From Acidobacteriota bacterium (lineage in GTDB: Bacteria; Acidobacteriota; UBA4820; DSQY01), in contig JAKAIJ010000111.1 in assembly GCA_021814355.1 (NCBI GenBank), positions 1-8,083 of the forward strand: a DNA stretch of 8,083 bases, read 5' to 3'. Below are positions 7,096-8,083 of the stretch, piece by piece. Each line of letters begins with the position of its first letter. The first letter of the stretch is position 1. A program made the translations under genes and the position numbers. The notes under the pieces are model-generated. The model saw only the letters and a list, made by a program, of their open reading frames with translations, did no database searches and had not been told where the DNA came from.

Positions 7096-7328
7096 GGCTT
7101 GGCCCCCCTCCGGCGGGACAGCGCGGCCACCAGCTTCTCTTCGTCGGGGAACTCCCCCGTCGCCTTCTTGGAGTAGACCAACGCGCCGTCCGCCACCACC
7201 TCGAAGACGCCCCCCGAGGAGCGGATGAGCTCCGCCTCCACCCCGAGCGCCTCCTTGAGCTTGGCCGCCAGACCGGCGGCCTTCGGGTAGTAGTTTCAGA
7301 CCCCGCAGTATTCGATGGTGACGGTCAC
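7092..7328 (-). CDS. selW: SelW-like Rdx-family selenoprotein (UGA-encoded selenocysteine)
   Basis: Predicted SelT/SelW/SelH (Rdx) family thioredoxin-fold redox protein of 78 residues. The start GTG at 7326-7328 has AGGAG six bases upstream. The N-terminus reads MTVTIEYCGVU, with Cys8-Gly-Val-Sec11 where codon 11 is TGA (7296-7298). Mammalian SelW has YCGAU at the same place after the first strand. Downstream the frame stays open for 67 codons and keeps family landmarks: YYPKA, then GVFEVVADGALVYSKKATGEFPD (residues 40-62), matching the GFFEV...G.LV.SKK pattern of SelW. Such conservation after a stop codon argues against a real stop. It lies 20 bases after the CoA-transferase gene, and its TGA stop (7092-7094) overlaps the RsbRD start. 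A Cys-to-TGA mutation or sequencing error is the alternative; the hairpin after the UGA makes it less likely. Confidence 0.9.
7263..7281 (-). promoter_or_regulatory. Bacterial SECIS element of the SelW-like gene
   Basis: On the mRNA, GGCCGCC (7281-7275) and GGCGGCC (7269-7263) form a perfect 7-bp stem around the loop GGUCU (7274-7270). There are 21 nt between the UGA and the loop, within the usual bacterial range of about 16-37, and the loop begins with G. The E. coli fdhF SECIS loop AGGUCU, bound by SelB, contains the same GGUCU. The bulged U of the fdhF stem is absent. The element lies in codons 16-22 (K-A-A-G-L-A-A). Confidence 0.8.
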
Positions 7329-7348
7329 GGTTCTCTCCTCCAGGCCCT

Positions 7349-8083
7349 TCAGGCCACCAGGTGGCGCTCACGCGCCTCCCTCTCCAGCATTTCCCGAAAA
7401 TCGGGGTGGGCGATGTTGATGAGTGCGCGGGCCCGCTCCTGCAGGTTCTTGCCCCAGAGGTTGGCGACCCCGTACTCGGTGACGACGTAGTGGACGTCGG
7501 CGCGCGTGGTGACCACGCCGCTGCCCTCCTTGAGCCTGGGGACGATGCGGCTCATGGTGTTTCCCTTGGCGGTGGAGGGGAGGGCGATGATGGGTTTGCC
7601 CCCCTTGCTGGCCGCCGCCCCCCGGATGAAGTCGAGCTGGCCGCCGAAGCCGCTGTAAATGTACGTGCCGATGGAGTCCGAGCAGACCTGGCCCGTGAGG
7701 TCCACCTCCAGGGCGGAGTTGATGGCGATCATGTTGTCGTTCTGGGCGATGACGAAGGGGTTGTTGGTGTGCTCCACCGGGTGCAGCTCGAAGAGGGGGT
7801 TGTCGTGGACGAAGTCGTAAAGCTTGCGGGTGCCCAGGATGAAGGTGGCGATGACCTTCCCGGGGTGCAGGGTCTTGCGGGTGCCGGTGATGATCCCCTG
7901 CTCCATGGCCCTCACGAGCCCGTCGGAGATCATCTCCGTGTGGATCCCCAGGTCCCGCTTGCCCTCCAAAAGGGCGAGAACGGCGTCGGGGATGCCGCCG
8001 ATGCCCATCTGGAGCGTGGCCCCGTCGGGGATCATCTCGGCGATGAAGGCGCCGATGCGCCGTTCCACCTCCGTGGCCGGCTT
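7349..8083 (-). CDS. Acetyl-CoA hydrolase/4-hydroxybutyrate-type CoA-transferase, 5'-truncated
   Basis: C-terminal half of a family I CoA-transferase of the acetyl-CoA hydrolase/transferase group (like 4-hydroxybutyrate or butyryl-CoA:acetate CoA-transferases), which move CoA between an acyl-CoA and a free acid such as acetate. The 244 visible residues compare with about 430-440 for the family. The frame runs off the right edge; the GTG at 8068 is internal. Visible landmarks are DGATLQMGIGGIPDAVL, GIHTEMISDG (the Glu aligns, from memory, with the catalytic Glu238 of the clostridial 4-hydroxybutyrate enzyme), NNPFVIAQNDNMIAINSALEVDLTGQV, the SGFGGQLDF glycine loop and TEYGVANLWGK near the end. 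The protein ends at TGA 7349-7351. Substrate cannot be decided from this part. It is followed by the selenoprotein and RsbRD genes in one apparent operon. Confidence 0.9.
   Translation of the reverse strand, partial: KPATEVERRIGAFIAEMIPDGATLQMGIGGIPDAVLALLEGKRDLGIHTEMISDGLVRAMEQGIITGTRKTLHPGKVIATFILGTRKLYDFVHDNPLFELHPVEHTNNPFVIAQNDNMIAINSALEVDLTGQVCSDSIGTYIYSGFGGQLDFIRGAAASKGGKPIIALPSTAKGNTMSRIVPRLKEGSGVVTTRADVHYVVTEYGVANLWGKNLQERARALINIAHPDFREMLEREARERHLVA

Noticed and set aside
6664..7371. 235-residue minus-strand frame extending the RsbRD gene upstream
   Set aside because: The first 92 residues are an out-of-frame reading of the selenoprotein gene; the ribosome site and ATGA overlap favour the start at 7095.

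Overview
The window is GC-rich bacterial chromosome (my estimate is around 70% G+C by eye) carrying nine protein genes, packed on both strands. The gene set includes a DUF4388/PATAN protein upstream of RNase J, a lone RsbRD-type helical domain, a twin-parvulin lipoprotein and a selenoprotein. It suggests a Gram-negative-type, selenocysteine-using lineage such as Acidobacteriota or a former deltaproteobacterial group (Myxococcota/Desulfobacterota-like). This placement is inference from gene content only. I see no insertion sequences, phage genes, tRNA, rRNA or CRISPR.

Layout, left to right. (1) 3-713 (+): the 3' part of an LD-carboxypeptidase (peptidase S66). (2) 714-858: an intergenic region with two tight inverted repeats and a good -10 box (TATACT) only 6 bases before the next ATG. 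(3) 859-1260 (+): a small exported protein of unknown function, convergent with the next operon. (4) 6231 down to 1273 (-): a four-gene operon read right to left, DUF4388 protein, ribonuclease J, undecaprenyl-diphosphatase UppP, and a two-parvulin-domain PpiC-type lipoprotein. (5) 6232-6304: a divergent promoter region containing the palindrome AGTATACT, also present in front of gene 3. (6) 6305-6484 (+): a 59-residue Trm112/UPF0434 zinc-ribbon protein. (7) 6485-6663: a convergent intergenic region with a strong 9-bp hairpin. (8) 8083 down to 6664 (-): a second operon, with a 4-hydroxybutyrate/acetyl-CoA-type CoA-transferase (5' end outside the window), a SelW-like Rdx selenoprotein read through an in-frame UGA, and an RsbRD-domain protein.

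The most notable item is the selenoprotein at 7328-7092 (-). Conventional gene calling would miss it, because codon 11 is TGA in a Cys-Gly-Val-Sec motif. The frame continues for 67 more residues that match the SelW/Rdx pattern. Starting 14 nt past the UGA is a perfect 7-bp hairpin whose loop, GGUCU, sits 21 nt downstream of the UGA and resembles the classical E. coli fdhF SECIS loop. The gene's true stop overlaps the start of the RsbRD gene (ATGA), so output of the downstream gene may depend on selenocysteine readthrough.

The left operon combines cell-envelope functions (UppP recycling of the undecaprenyl lipid carrier; a periplasmic foldase) with RNA turnover (RNase J). The nearby LD-carboxypeptidase also acts in peptidoglycan recycling, but it is on the other strand.
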